Assembly (NCBI RefSeq): GCF_030705305.1
Contig: NZ_JAUZEE010000005.1
Location: forward strand, 302,087 to 366,086
Length of the DNA stretch: 64,000 bases
Source: Leptothrix discophora
GTDB taxonomy: Bacteria > Pseudomonadota > Gammaproteobacteria > Burkholderiales > Burkholderiaceae_C
Direction: 5' to 3'
Below the pieces are notes generated by a model that searched no databases, was not told where the DNA came from, and saw only the letters and a list, made by a program, of their open reading frames with translations. The position numbers were made by a program, and so were the translations under genes. Shown in pieces: positions 8,698 through 23,449 of this stretch. The number at the start of each line of letters is the position of its first letter. Position 1 is the stretch's first letter.

Positions 8698-8835
8698 CTC
8701 CGGCCGACGACGGGCCGCGCCGGCTCGCGCCCGCCCGGGTCGGGACATGCCCGGAGCGGCGCGGTTACCGCGAGGTACGGCCTTAGCATCGCGCCGCCGC
8801 CGACCCCGGCGTACCGCTATCCGGAGACCGTGCCC

Positions 8836-9735
8836 ATGCATCCCGACGACGACATCCGACCGGTTACCGAGCAGGCCCTGCTCGGTGAATCGCCGATGTG
8901 GCACCCGACCGAACAGGTCCTGTATTGGTGCGACATTCCCGGCCGCCGCCTCCACCGGCTCGATCCGGCCACCGGCGCGACGCGGCACTGGGACTTTCCG
9001 GTCGAGCCGTCCTGCTGCGCGCCGCTGCTCGGCGGTGGCCTGCTGCTGGGCATGCGCGATGGCATCTGGCGCTTCGACCCCGGGACCTCCGGCCGCGCCC
9101 GACTGTCCGCACCGCCCTACGACGTCGCCAGCGAGCGCTTCAACGACGGCAAGTGCGACCCGCAGGGCCGTTTCTGGGTCGGCACCATCCACGAGCCGCG
9201 TCAGCCGCAGGCCGCGCTGTACCGCTGGCAGCCGGGCGCGCTGGACCGTGTCGCCGGCGACATCACCGTCAGCAACGGCCTGGCCTGGAGCCCGGACGGC
9301 CGCACGCTGTACTGGTCCGACACCAAGGCCCATCGCATCAGCGCCTTCGACTTCGATCCGGCCGAGGGCAGCCTGAGCCGCGAGCGCGTCTTCATGGACT
9401 TCCCCGTCAAGCAGGCCGGCCAGGACCTGTCGACCTACGGCGGTCGGCCCGACGGCGCGGCGGTCGACAGCGAAGGCTGCTACTGGGTGGCGATGTTCGA
9501 GGGCCAGCGCCTGCTGCGCATCGCGCCGGACGGGCGGATCGTGCGCGAGGTCCGCCTGCCGGTGCGGTGTCCGACCATGCCCTGCTTCGGCGGCGCCGAC
9601 CTGCGCACGCTCTACATCACGACCTCGCGCGAGAACCGCCCCGAGGCCGAGCTCGCCGCGCAGCCCTGGGCCGGTTGCGTGCTCGCGATGCGGGTCGACG
9701 TGCCTGGACTGCCGGCGCATTTCGGGCGAGCCTGA
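8836..9735 (+). CDS. SMP-30/gluconolactonase/LRE family protein
   Basis: This 299-residue protein is a six-bladed beta-propeller of the SMP-30 family. Metal-ligand motifs are E18 in LGESPMW, an Asn in SERFNDGKCDPQGRFWVGT, the Asn of TVSNGLAWSPDG and the Asp of a GGRPDGAAVDSEG loop. These enzymes hydrolyse sugar lactones such as gluconolactone or arabinonolactone with one divalent metal. The ATG at 8836 is chosen over GTG 8830 because GGAG at 8823-8826 is nine bases from it. No sugar dehydrogenase or dehydratase is next to it, so the pathway is not shown by context. Confidence 0.88.
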   Translation: MHPDDDIRPVTEQALLGESPMWHPTEQVLYWCDIPGRRLHRLDPATGATRHWDFPVEPSCCAPLLGGGLLLGMRDGIWRFDPGTSGRARLSAPPYDVASERFNDGKCDPQGRFWVGTIHEPRQPQAALYRWQPGALDRVAGDITVSNGLAWSPDGRTLYWSDTKAHRISAFDFDPAEGSLSRERVFMDFPVKQAGQDLSTYGGRPDGAAVDSEGCYWVAMFEGQRLLRIAPDGRIVREVRLPVRCPTMPCFGGADLRTLYITTSRENRPEAELAAQPWAGCVLAMRVDVPGLPAHFGRA

Positions 9736-9873
9736 GCCACATCCGAGGGCCGGTCAGCAAGTCATTTCCGGGCGACCTTCGGGGCTATCCCAAGCGTCGT
9801 GACCGTTTGTTGTTTTCAGCGCACGTTCGCGGTGCGGCTGCCCCGGGTTGGTGTTTTGCCGCTCAGGAAGTGG

Positions 9874-9902
9874 CTGGAAGTGTGGGGGTTTCCACGTACA
9901 AT
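9874..9902 (+). promoter_or_regulatory. Putative promoter of the ATP synthase operon
   Basis: A TACAAT -10 hexamer (9897-9902) lies 36 bases before the atpI start, with a weak -35 (CTGGAA 9874-9879) at 17-base spacing. The rest of the 203-base gap from 9736 shows no gene. Confidence 0.5.
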
Positions 9903-9938
9903 TCGCCGGCTTTGCTGGACCCGACCGGAAGAACGCCC

Positions 9939-10470
9939 ATGTCCACGGTTTCACGAGAACCCGACGGCGAACCCGACAAGGCGTGGCGCGACAGTCCGGT
10001 CGATCCCAACGAGGCTGAAGAGCCGATCAAGGTCTGGACCCGTGAAGAGGTCCTGGCCATGAGGTCTCGCCATCCGCTGCTGTCTCCCTGGCGGGTGGTT
10101 GCGGCGCAAGCCGCGGCGGGTTGCCTGCTGGCCATCTTCGCGTGGCTGCTGGCAGATCGTCAGGAAGTTGTGTGGTCCGCGCTGTATGGTTCGGCCGCCG
10201 TGGTTCTGCCCAACGCCTTGATGGCGCGCGGGATGGGCCGGCTTCAGGTCGAGAAGGCGGGCGCTGCGGCGTTCGGCTTCATGGTCTGGGAGTTCGCGAA
10301 AGTTGCATTGACCGTCGCCATGCTGGCGGCGGCGGTGAAGGTTGTGCCCGATCTGAGCTGGCCAGCGTTGTTGGTCGCCGTGGTCGTGTGCCTCAAGATG
10401 AATTGGCTGGCTCTGCTGTTGCAGGGCTGGAAGATCAAACGGTCTCCGGACCAGCGTTCGAGTACCCACG

Positions 10471-10481
<11 letters not shown>
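9939..10481 (+). CDS. atpI: ATP synthase subunit I (AtpI)
   Basis: A 180-residue protein with a polar N-terminal tail of about 55 residues rich in Glu, Asp and Pro, then four hydrophobic helices (about 63-170). This is the usual shape of the poorly conserved AtpI, which assists assembly of the c-ring. The frame is open far upstream, but the ATG at 9939 follows the promoter-like TACAAT and places the gene first in the operon. Its 3' end overlaps atpB by 11 bases, consistent with translational coupling. Identification rests on position and membrane topology more than on motifs. Confidence 0.85.
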
Positions 10482-11680
<1,199 letters not shown>

Positions 11681-11717
11681 TTCCTCACGACCCTTTCACG
11701 AGCGAAAGGATCGAGCC

Positions 11718-12188
11718 GTGAACATCAACGCAACCCTGTTCCTGCAGGCGATCGTCTTTGCGATCCTTGTCTGGTTCTCGATGCGCTTCATCTGGCCGCC
11801 GCTGACCAAGGCACTGGACGAACGCGCCCAGAAGATTGCCGACGGCCTCGCGGCTGCCGACAAGGCCAAGGCTGAGCTGGCCACCGCCAACAAGCGGGTC
11901 GAAGAGCAACTGGTCCAGTCGCGCAACGAGACGACCAAGCTGCTGGCCGACGCCGAGAAGCGTGCCCAGGCCATCGTCGACGAGGCGAAGCGCCGTGCCG
12001 AGGAGGAGGGCGCGAAGATCGTCGCCGCCGCCAAGGCCGAAGCCGAGCAACAGTCCATCCAGGCTCGTGAAGCTCTGCGTGAACAGGTCGCCGGCCTTGC
12101 CGTCAAGGGCGCCGAGCAGATCCTCAAGCGCGAAGTCAACGCCGCCGTGCATGCAGAACTGCTTGCGCGTCTGAAGACGGAGCTCTGA
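11718..12188 (+). CDS. atpF: F0F1 ATP synthase subunit b
   Basis: A 156-residue stator subunit: one N-terminal membrane helix (about residues 5-27, [20 protein letters not shown]) followed by a long charged coiled coil rich in Ala, Lys and Glu. E. coli b is also 156 residues. Only one b gene is present, so b is expected as a homodimer that ties F1 to subunit a through delta. The gene ends two bases before atpH. Confidence 0.97.
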   Translation: MNINATLFLQAIVFAILVWFSMRFIWPPLTKALDERAQKIADGLAAADKAKAELATANKRVEEQLVQSRNETTKLLADAEKRAQAIVDEAKRRAEEEGAKIVAAAKAEAEQQSIQAREALREQVAGLAVKGAEQILKREVNAAVHAELLARLKTEL

Positions 12189-12190
12189 GC

Positions 12191-12724
12191 ATGGCCGAGC
12201 TCGCAACCATCGCGCGTCCCTATGCGGAAGCGCTGTACCAGGTCGCGCGCCAAGGCAACCTCGCGGACTGGGGCCGGCAATTGCAGGTCCTGGCCGAGGT
12301 GGCAGCTCACGAAGGCGTGCGCCAGCTCGCCGGCAACCCCAAGGTGACCTCTGAACAGGTCTACGAGGTGGTGGTCGGTGCGGCGCGCTCCGAGCTGCTT
12401 CCTGGCGTGCAGAACTTCCTGCGCACCGTGATCGACAACGGGCGCCTGACTGTCCTGCCGCAAGCGGTTGAACAGTTCCATGCGCTGGTCAACGCGGCCA
12501 CGGGCGTTTCTGACGCGGTCATTCACAGTGCCTACCCGATCGATGCCCAGCAACTGGCTGAGGTCGTGTCGGCACTCGAGCAGCGTTTTGGACGCAAGCT
12601 CGCAGCCACCGTCGTCGAGGCCCCCGAGTTGATCGGTGGTGTCCGCGTGGTGGTTGGCGACGAGGTGCTCGACACCTCGGTGAAGGCCCGTCTTGAACGC
12701 ATGAAGGTGGCGCTCGGTGCTTGA
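12191..12724 (+). CDS. atpH: F0F1 ATP synthase subunit delta
   Basis: A 177-residue soluble stator subunit. The N-terminal helical domain starts with [15 protein letters not shown], the family signature. The C-terminal part has [27 protein letters not shown], the conserved segment that meets subunit b. It joins the b dimer to the top of the alpha3beta3 head. It starts two bases after atpF. Confidence 0.97.
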   Translation: MAELATIARPYAEALYQVARQGNLADWGRQLQVLAEVAAHEGVRQLAGNPKVTSEQVYEVVVGAARSELLPGVQNFLRTVIDNGRLTVLPQAVEQFHALVNAATGVSDAVIHSAYPIDAQQLAEVVSALEQRFGRKLAATVVEAPELIGGVRVVVGDEVLDTSVKARLERMKVALGA

Positions 12725-12805
12725 AGCACCTTGCGCTTTCCCCCATCCCCGAGTCAAACGACGCCACTCAGCGATGAGGCCGATTGACCAGACTGGGAGC
12801 AAGCT

Positions 12806-14344
<1,539 letters not shown>

Positions 14345-14376
14345 TCCCCCACGGTTGACCCACTAGGAGCACCGTC

Positions 14377-15258
14377 ATGGCGGCAGGCAAGGAAATCCGC
14401 GGCAAGATCAAATCGGTGGAGAACACCAAGAAGATCACCAAGGCCATGGAAATGGTCGCCGCGTCCAAGATGCGCAAGGCGCAGGAACGCATGCGGGCGG
14501 CCCGCCCGTATGCGGACAAGATCCGCAACATCACGGCCAACCTGTCGCGTGCGACGCCCGAGTACCGCCACCCCTTCGTGGTGAAGAACAGCGGGACCGG
14601 GGCGGTGGGCATGATCGTCGTCACGACCGACAAGGGTCTGTGCGGCGGCATGAACACCAACGTGCTGCGCGCGGTCACGACCAAGATGCGCGAGCTCGAC
14701 GCGGCGGGCGTGAAGGTCCAGGCTGTTGCCATCGGCAACAAGGGCCTGGGCTTCCTCAACCGCATCGGCGCGAAGGTGGTCTCGCAGGCCACCCAGCTCG
14801 GCGACACGCCGCACCTGGACAAGCTCATCGGGCCGGTGAAGGTGCTGATGGACCAGTACGCCGAAGGCAAGCTCGACGCGGTCTACTTCTGCTACACGCG
14901 CTTCATCAACACGATGAAGCAGGAGCCGCAGGTCGAGCAGCTGCTGCCGCTGTCGGACGAGCGCCTGGCGCAGTCGGCCGACGAGCAGAAGTCGCATGGC
15001 TGGGACTACATCTATGAGCCGGATGCGCCGTCGGTCATCGACAACCTGATGGTGCGATACGCCGAAGCCCTGGTCTACCAGGGCGTGGCCGAGAACATGG
15101 CGTCCGAGCAGTCCGCGCGCATGGTCGCGATGAAGGCGGCGACCGACAACGCCGGCAACCTGATCGCCGAACTCAAGCTGGTCTACAACAAGACCCGCCA
15201 GGCCGGCATCACGAAGGAACTGTCGGAAATCGTCGGTGGCGCTGCCGCCGTGGGCTGA
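14377..15258 (+). CDS. atpG: F0F1 ATP synthase subunit gamma
   Basis: A 293-residue rotor shaft. The N-terminal coiled-coil helix reads [20 protein letters not shown] and the C-terminal helix reads [25 protein letters not shown], with the conserved [12 protein letters not shown] tail that sits in the F1 head. The [11 protein letters not shown] motif in the middle is the standard Rossmann-like start. AGGAG at 14366-14370 gives a good ribosome site. Confidence 0.98.
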   Translation: MAAGKEIRGKIKSVENTKKITKAMEMVAASKMRKAQERMRAARPYADKIRNITANLSRATPEYRHPFVVKNSGTGAVGMIVVTTDKGLCGGMNTNVLRAVTTKMRELDAAGVKVQAVAIGNKGLGFLNRIGAKVVSQATQLGDTPHLDKLIGPVKVLMDQYAEGKLDAVYFCYTRFINTMKQEPQVEQLLPLSDERLAQSADEQKSHGWDYIYEPDAPSVIDNLMVRYAEALVYQGVAENMASEQSARMVAMKAATDNAGNLIAELKLVYNKTRQAGITKELSEIVGGAAAVG

Positions 15259-16725
<1,467 letters not shown>

Positions 16726-16810
16726 GCCGCACGCACGACGCCCGGGCGCCCAGTCCGGACGTCGTCTGCTTGCTTACTGAACTGTCTTCAATCGCAAAAG
16801 AAGGAAAACC

Positions 16811-17227
16811 ATGGCAACGATTCACGTCGACGTCGTCTCCGCCGAAGCGCAGATCTTCTCGGGCGAGGCGAAGTTCGTCGCGCTGCCGGGCGAGAACGGC
16901 GAGCTGGGCATCCTGCCCAAGCACACGCCGGTGATCACCCGGATCAAGCCGGGTGCGGTGCGCATCGAGCGCGCCGACAGCGGCGAAGAAGAGTTCGTCT
17001 TCGTCGCTGGCGGCATCCTCGAGGTCCAGCCCGACCGCGTCACCGTGCTGGCCGACACCGCCATCCGCGGTCATGACCTGGACGAGGCCAAGGCCGAAGA
17101 GGCCAAGCGCGTGGCCGAAGAGGCCATGAAGAACGCCAAGAGCGACCTGGACCTGGCCCGTGCACAGAGCGAGTTCGCGGCCATGGCCGCGCAGATCGCC
17201 GCCGTGCGCCGCTTCCGCAAGAAGTGA
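16811..17227 (+). CDS. atpC: F0F1 ATP synthase subunit epsilon
   Basis: A 138-residue protein: N-terminal beta-sandwich (residues 1-85, with [19 protein letters not shown] typical) and a C-terminal Ala/Glu-rich helical hairpin (90-135) that in the family acts as an ATP-hydrolysis brake. The strong AAGAAGGAA before the ATG is a good ribosome site. It is the last gene of the operon; a terminator follows at 17297. Confidence 0.97.
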   Translation: MATIHVDVVSAEAQIFSGEAKFVALPGENGELGILPKHTPVITRIKPGAVRIERADSGEEEFVFVAGGILEVQPDRVTVLADTAIRGHDLDEAKAEEAKRVAEEAMKNAKSDLDLARAQSEFAAMAAQIAAVRRFRKK

Positions 17228-17296
17228 GGGTCCGGCGATGCCCGACACGGCATCGCCCGACGAGACCGGACGCTGCGCGTTCGAGGCTCATCCCGC

Positions 17297-17327
17297 AACG
17301 CCCGCCTGCCAGCGGGCGTTGTCGTTT
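17297..17327 (+). terminator. Rho-independent terminator of the atp operon
   Basis: A perfect 9-bp stem (AACGCCCGC 17297-17305, GCGGGCGTT 17312-17320) with a 6-base loop is followed by GTCGTTT. It lies 70 bases past atpC and before the hemE promoter-like hexamer. Confidence 0.7.
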
Positions 17328-17364
17328 CTGGAGCTGCCCCCGCGGGGCGCCGTCTGACGCTTCC

Positions 17365-17370
17365 TACAAT
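17365..17370 (+). promoter_or_regulatory. TACAAT -10 hexamer six bases before the hemE ATG
   Basis: CCTACAATC with exactly six bases between the hexamer and the ATG at 17377 would put the transcription start at or next to the start codon. No clear -35 is seen and no ribosome site precedes the ATG. The same spacing recurs at rsmD, mutM, hrcA and the TPR gene. Confidence 0.5.
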
Positions 17371-17376
17371 CGCACG

Positions 17377-18447
17377 ATGAACGCTCCACTGCTCAACGAC
17401 ACCTTCCTGCGCGCGCTGCGCCGCCAGCCCACCGACCACACGCCCGTCTGGCTGATGCGCCAGGCCGGTCGCTACCTGCCGGAGTACTGCGCCACGCGCG
17501 CGAAGGCCGGCAGCTTCATGGGGCTGGCGACCAACGTGCAGTACGCGACCGAGGTCACGCTGCAACCGCTGGACCGCTATCCGCTGGATGCGGCGATCCT
17601 GTTCTCCGACATCCTGACCGTGCCCGACGCGATGGGCCTGGGCCTGAGCTTCGCGCAGGGCGAAGGTCCGAAGTTCGCCAAGGTCGTGCGTGACGAAGCG
17701 GCCGTCGCGGAACTCGCCGTGCCCGACATGGCCAAGCTGCGCTACGTGTTCGACGCGGTCACCTCGATCCGGCAGGCGCTGAACGGGCGCGTGCCGCTGA
17801 TCGGCTTCTCGGGCAGCCCGTGGACGCTGGCCTGCTACATGGTCGAAGGCGGCGGCAGCGACGACTACCGCCTGGTCAAGTCGCTGATGTACCGCCGGCC
17901 CGACCTGATGCACCGCATCCTGGCGGTCAATGCCGACGCGGTTGCGGCCTACCTGAACGCCCAGATCGAGGCCGGTGCCCAGGCCGTGATGGTGTTTGAC
18001 AGCTGGGGCGGCGTGCTGGCCGACGGTGCCTTCCAGGCCTTCAGCCTCGCCTATACCCGCCGCGTGCTCGACCAGCTGCACCGCAGCCACGACGGCCAGC
18101 AGATCCCGCGCATCGTCTTCACCAAGGGCGGCGGCCTGTGGATCGACGAAATCGCCGGCCTGGACACCGACGCGATCGGGCTGGACTGGACCGTCAATCT
18201 CGGCCGCGCCCGCGAACGCGTCGGCCACCGCGTCGCGCTGCAAGGCAACCTGGATCCGAACGTGCTGTTCGCCGGTCCCGATCAGATTGCCGCGGAGGCC
18301 CGCAAGGTGCTCGACAGCTACGGCAACCACCCCGGCCACGTCTTCAACCTGGGCCACGGCATCAGCCAGCACACGCCGCCCGAAGCGGTCACTGCACTGG
18401 TCGAAGCGGTGCACAGCCACTCCCGTCGGATGCGGCAGACGACCTGA
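17377..18447 (+). CDS. hemE: Uroporphyrinogen decarboxylase
   Basis: A 356-residue cytoplasmic enzyme that removes four carboxyl groups from uroporphyrinogen III to make coproporphyrinogen III in haem synthesis. Both family signatures are present: [15 protein letters not shown] near residue 24, and [19 protein letters not shown] near residue 147. The active-site Asp ([12 protein letters not shown], about 78) and the His of NLGHGI near the C-terminus are intact. It follows the atp operon but has its own promoter-like TACAAT. Confidence 0.98.
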   Translation: MNAPLLNDTFLRALRRQPTDHTPVWLMRQAGRYLPEYCATRAKAGSFMGLATNVQYATEVTLQPLDRYPLDAAILFSDILTVPDAMGLGLSFAQGEGPKFAKVVRDEAAVAELAVPDMAKLRYVFDAVTSIRQALNGRVPLIGFSGSPWTLACYMVEGGGSDDYRLVKSLMYRRPDLMHRILAVNADAVAAYLNAQIEAGAQAVMVFDSWGGVLADGAFQAFSLAYTRRVLDQLHRSHDGQQIPRIVFTKGGGLWIDEIAGLDTDAIGLDWTVNLGRARERVGHRVALQGNLDPNVLFAGPDQIAAEARKVLDSYGNHPGHVFNLGHGISQHTPPEAVTALVEAVHSHSRRMRQTT

Positions 18448-18809
18448 GCGTGACAGGCTGCGCGGTCGCGTCGGCCTGCCTGTTTGGGGGTGCAATGCCA
18501 CAAAGATGTGGGTTCCGGCCACCACTTGTCCCCAGACCAGAGGAAGAACCCGCAGCATGTCAAGCTTGCTGCAATGGCACATGCCAACGCACAAGACAGG
18601 TGCTAAGTCCTTGATCTGGCAAAACTTTGGGGCTGCCTCCCAATTGCGCAATCCAAGGCCGGGGCTTGATCTGCAAGGGCTTGCGAGCCGTTTTCGCAGC
18701 TTACCCACAAAGTTATCCACAGGACTCGTGGACAGATCGGGAAAAGCCTTTTCGATCATGGACTTGCGTCCTCAATCTCGAAGGCGCGCGAACTCCGCCG
18801 GCTAACTGA
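18448..18809. other. 362-base intergenic region between hemE and priA
   Basis: No open frame here looks coding in either strand. The right half is locally AT-richer and holds two tandem DnaA boxes (18701-18721). Nothing else recognisable was seen, apart from TTGTCCCCA near 18525, a weak match to a third box. Confidence 0.6.
18701..18721 (+). promoter_or_regulatory. Two tandem DnaA boxes
   Basis: TTACCCACA (18701-18709, one mismatch) and TTATCCACA (18713-18721, perfect consensus) lie in the same orientation, three bases apart. They are about 90 bases upstream of priA, which encodes the primosome restart helicase. This may be DnaA control of priA, a DnaA-titration site or part of a replication origin; the dnaA gene itself is not in the window. 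Confidence 0.55.
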
Positions 18810-21041
18810 ATGGCTCTGGACGATCGGACACCCCCGCAAACCGGGCATGGCGTGGCGGTGCTCGTTGAGCTACCGAAACATGCAGGTCTGTCGGGCACCC
18901 TGAGCTACCGCGCCGCCACGCCGCTGCCCGTCGGCCAGCTGCTGAGGGTGCCCTTGGGGCGGCGGGTGGTGTGCGGCATCGCCTGGGGCGACGAAGGACC
19001 GCTGGCCGACGCCCGCGCCACCCCGGTCCTCGACGAGGGCGCCGCCGATGCACCGGTCCGGCGCGACGTTGCCGAGGTGCTGGACGCCCTGCCGCCGCTC
19101 GGCCCGGGCTGGCGCGCGCTGATCCGCTTTGCGGCCGCCTACTACCAGCGCGCGCCCGGCGAACTGGCGCTGTCGGTGCTGCCGGCCGACTTGCGCGAGC
19201 TCGACACCGCCGCGCTGCAGCGGCGACTGCGCCGGCTCGACAAGCGTCTGGGCCGCACGCCGCCGCCGGCCCCGAAGCGGCGACGTGGTGCCGCTGCCGC
19301 GACGACCGCGCCCGAGACACCCGTCGAGCCTGGGCCGGAGCCCCTGCCCCCTCCCGTCCTCCCCGACCTGAGCGAGGAACAGCGCCTCGCCCTCGACGCG
19401 CTGGCCGATGCCGCCGAGCGCGCCGATCCGGTCTTGCTGCACGGTGCCACCGGCAGTGGCAAGACCGAGGTCTACCTGCGCCGCGTCGCCGCTGCGCTCG
19501 ACGCCGGTCGACAGGCGCTGCTGCTGGTGCCCGAGATCAACCTGACGCCGCAGCTCGAAGCCCGCATCCGGGCCCGCTTTCCTGGCCGCGTGACGGTCGC
19601 CCTGCACAGCGGCCTCGGGCCGGCCGAGCGGCTGCAGAACTGGCTGGCGGCGCACCTGGGCTGGGCCGACATCGTGCTCGGCACGCGCATGGCGGTGTTC
19701 GCGTCATTGCCACGGCTGGGGCTGATCGTGGTCGACGAGGAACACGACCCGTCCTACAAGCAGCAGGAAGGCGCGCGGTATTCGGCCCGTGACCTGGCGG
19801 TCTGGCGGGCCCGCCAGGAGGGCGTGGCGGTGATCCTCGGTTCGGCCACCCCGTCGCTGGAGACCTGGCACAACGCCTTGCCCTCGCCCGAAGGCACCGG
19901 CCGCTACCACCGCCTGGGCATGCCCACGCGCATCGGCGCGGGTGCACTGCCGCAGGTCCGGCTGGTCGACCTGACGCGGCTGCAGGAACAGTTCGGCCGC
20001 CAGATGCTGCGTGACCAACCCTTCGCGCCGCCGCTGCTGGCCGCCTTGCGCGACCGGCTCGAACGCGGCGAGCAGAGCCTCGTGCTGCTGAACCGGCGTG
20101 GTTATGCGCCGGTGCTGCACTGCCCGGGCTGCGGCTGGAAGAGCGACTGCCCGCACTGCAGCGCCTGGCGGGTCTTCCACAAGCTCGACCGCACGCTGCG
20201 CTGCCACCACTGCGGCTTTGCCGAGCGCGTGCCGCGTGCCTGCCCGTCCTGCGGTGACCCGGACATCCAGCCGATCGGCCGCGGCACCGAACGGCTGGAG
20301 GAGCAGCTCGCCACCGCCCTGCCCGGCGCGCGCATCGGCCGCATCGACGCCGACACCACGCGTGGCAAGGGCAGCCTGGAGGCGCAGCTCGCGCAGGTCC
20401 ACGATGGCGACATCGACGTGCTGGTCGGCACGCAGATGGTGGCCAAGGGGCATGACTTCCGCCGCATCACGCTGGTGGCCGCGCTGCAGGCCGATGCGGC
20501 GCTGTTCAGCAGCGACTTCCGTGCGCCCGAGCGCCTGTTCGCGCTGCTGATGCAGGCCGGCGGACGGGCCGGTCGCGACGCCGCCCAGGCCGCGCGCAGC
20601 GAGCTGTGGATCCAGACCTGGCATCCGCAGCACCCGCTCTATGCGGCGCTGACGGCGCACGACTACCCGGCCTTCGCCGCCGGCCAGCTGCTGGAGCGCC
20701 AGCAGGCCGGCCTGCCGCCGTTCTCGCACCTGGCGCTGCTGCGCTGCGAGGCGCGCACGCAGGAGTCCGCCATGGCCTTCCTGGCCCAGGCCGCACGCCG
20801 GGCCGCCGAGCTGCAGACCCAGCAGCCGGCCTGGGCTGACATCCTGGTCTACCCGCCGGTGCCGCCGTCGGTGCAGCGGGTGGCCAACGTCGAACGCGCG
20901 CAGATGCTGGTCGAATCGCCGTCGCGGCCGGCGCTGCAGCGCCTGCTGGCGGCCTGGCTGCCGTCCTTCCAGGACGATGCACGGCAGGCCGGCGCGCGGG
21001 TGTTGCGCTGGGCGGTCGACGTCGATCCGCTGGCGATCTGA
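18810..21041 (+). CDS. priA: Primosomal protein N' (PriA replication restart helicase)
   Basis: A 743-residue 3'-5' superfamily 2 helicase that reloads the replisome at stalled forks. The N-terminal DNA-binding domain is residues 1-145. A Pro/Ala/Arg-rich linker of about 40 residues (148-187) precedes the helicase core with Walker A HGATGSGKTE (211-220) and DEEH at 309-312. Four Cys pairs for two zinc ions follow (CPGCGWKSDCPHC and CHHCGF...CPSCG). Helicase motifs V-VI are GTQMVAKGHDF and QAGGRAGRD. The start has no ribosome site; tandem DnaA boxes lie upstream. It is close in length to E. coli PriA (732). Confidence 0.97.
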   Translation: MALDDRTPPQTGHGVAVLVELPKHAGLSGTLSYRAATPLPVGQLLRVPLGRRVVCGIAWGDEGPLADARATPVLDEGAADAPVRRDVAEVLDALPPLGPGWRALIRFAAAYYQRAPGELALSVLPADLRELDTAALQRRLRRLDKRLGRTPPPAPKRRRGAAAATTAPETPVEPGPEPLPPPVLPDLSEEQRLALDALADAAERADPVLLHGATGSGKTEVYLRRVAAALDAGRQALLLVPEINLTPQLEARIRARFPGRVTVALHSGLGPAERLQNWLAAHLGWADIVLGTRMAVFASLPRLGLIVVDEEHDPSYKQQEGARYSARDLAVWRARQEGVAVILGSATPSLETWHNALPSPEGTGRYHRLGMPTRIGAGALPQVRLVDLTRLQEQFGRQMLRDQPFAPPLLAALRDRLERGEQSLVLLNRRGYAPVLHCPGCGWKSDCPHCSAWRVFHKLDRTLRCHHCGFAERVPRACPSCGDPDIQPIGRGTERLEEQLATALPGARIGRIDADTTRGKGSLEAQLAQVHDGDIDVLVGTQMVAKGHDFRRITLVAALQADAALFSSDFRAPERLFALLMQAGGRAGRDAAQAARSELWIQTWHPQHPLYAALTAHDYPAFAAGQLLERQQAGLPPFSHLALLRCEARTQESAMAFLAQAARRAAELQTQQPAWADILVYPPVPPSVQRVANVERAQMLVESPSRPALQRLLAAWLPSFQDDARQAGARVLRWAVDVDPLAI

Positions 21042-21143
21042 CGCGTCCGGTTGCCGCATCGGCTTGACCTCGCCGGCCTCGTCGTTGCGACCGACCCGCC
21101 AGAATCTGCCGTTCTTCACGGACCCCACGATCGAGCCCTCGCC

Positions 21144-22424
21144 ATGACGCCTGACGCCCCCGACCTCGCCGACGCCACGTCCCCATCGACGCCGCCGCCG
21201 CACGCGCTGCGCCTGGCCATCATCGGCGCCGGTCCGGTCGGCCTGGCGCTGGCGCTGCAGGCCCGGCGCGCGCTGCCGCAGGCCCGCATCACCGTGCACG
21301 ACGCGCTGCCGCCCGAACACGATGTCTCGCACGATGCCCGGACGCTGGCGCTGGCCCAGGGCTCCGTGCTGGACCTGGCCCGGCTGGACCTGTGGGACGG
21401 CGCGATCGCGGCCCAGGCCGAGCCGATCCGCGCGGTCCATGTGTCGCAACAGCAGCCGGCCTTGCTGGACCTCCTGCCGCTGCCGGGCCGCAGCCGCCTG
21501 GGCGAGCCGGAGGTGCTGATCCGGGCCGAGACCGAAGGCCTGCCGCAGCTCGGCGCGGTGATCGCCTACGGCCACCTGGTGGCGCCGATGCGCGCGGCCT
21601 GGCTGGCCGCCTGTGCCGAGGAGCCGCAGCGCCTGTCGGCCCGCTGGGGCACCAAGGTCGCGGCGGTCGTGACGCGCGGTGCAGAGGTCGAGATCGACGC
21701 CGGCGTGACCGAGACCCACGACCTCGCCGTCATCGCCGAAGGCGGCGTGTTCGCCGACCAGGCCCGCAAGGGCGTGCACCACGACTACCAGCAGTCGGCC
21801 TGGGTCGGCACGGTCGAGCTCGAAGGTGCCGAGCCTGGCACCGCCTACGAACGCTTCACGCCGCAAGGCCCGCTGGCGCTGCTGCCGCTGCCGGCGCGCG
21901 AAGGCCGCCAGCGCGCCGCGCTGGTCTGGTGCGTGCCGACCGGCGACGACCCGGTGCGTGACCTTGACGACCGCCAGCGCCTGATGGTGCTGGCCGACCA
22001 GCTGCCGCGCCGGGTCGGACGGCTGACCGCCATCGGCCCGCTGAAGTGCTTCCCGCTCGGCCTGAACGCCGAGCGCAGCCTGGTGCAGGGCCGCACCATG
22101 CGCATCGGCAACGCGGCGCAGACGCTGCATCCGGTGGCGGGGCAGGGCCTCAACCTCGGGCTGCGGGATGCCCATGTGCTGCTCGACGCGCTGGCCGACG
22201 TGCGCGATCCGGCCACCGACGTCGAACGCGCGCTGGCCCGGGCCGCGCTGCGGCGTGCGCCGGATCGCTGGACGCTGATCGCCACGACCGACTTCCTCGC
22301 CCGCAGCTTCACCTGGAACGCGCCCGGCCTGAGCACGCTGCGCGGCGCGGGGCTGGCGCTGCTGGAGCGGCTCGGACCGGTGAAGTCGCAGGTCGCACGA
22401 CGCATGATGTTCGGCTCGCGCTGA
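21144..22424 (+). CDS. UbiH/UbiF/VisC-family FAD-dependent hydroxylase
   Basis: A 426-residue flavoprotein monooxygenase. The dinucleotide-binding GxGxxG is AIIGAGPVGLALALQ at about 28-42. The second FAD motif, IGNAAQTLHPVAGQGLNLGLRDAHVL (about 325-350), is the signature of ubiquinone-ring hydroxylases. Enzymes of this group add the C5, C6 or C1 hydroxyl in ubiquinone synthesis; which position cannot be told from motifs, though ubiE at 31 kb shows the pathway is present. The ATG at 21144 is chosen because the preceding frame is not conserved. The N-terminal 25 residues are Pro/Ala-rich. Confidence 0.88.
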   Translation: MTPDAPDLADATSPSTPPPHALRLAIIGAGPVGLALALQARRALPQARITVHDALPPEHDVSHDARTLALAQGSVLDLARLDLWDGAIAAQAEPIRAVHVSQQQPALLDLLPLPGRSRLGEPEVLIRAETEGLPQLGAVIAYGHLVAPMRAAWLAACAEEPQRLSARWGTKVAAVVTRGAEVEIDAGVTETHDLAVIAEGGVFADQARKGVHHDYQQSAWVGTVELEGAEPGTAYERFTPQGPLALLPLPAREGRQRAALVWCVPTGDDPVRDLDDRQRLMVLADQLPRRVGRLTAIGPLKCFPLGLNAERSLVQGRTMRIGNAAQTLHPVAGQGLNLGLRDAHVLLDALADVRDPATDVERALARAALRRAPDRWTLIATTDFLARSFTWNAPGLSTLRGAGLALLERLGPVKSQVARRMMFGSR

Positions 22425-22466
22425 GCATCCCGTCCAGCCAGGCCTGGCGCGCCGCGCCGGAGCGCC

Positions 22467-23300
<834 letters not shown>

Positions 23301-23449
23301 GGCGGATGTCCTGCAGAAACTTCACGGCCGGACCCTGGGGCGGGGCGGCTCTCCGGCGATTCTGGCGTGGCGGGGGAGAATCCCCATTGCCCCGTCAGCG
23401 CGGGCGCGACGACGATACTCGCGCCGTTTCTGCTGCGGTTCCCCTTCGG

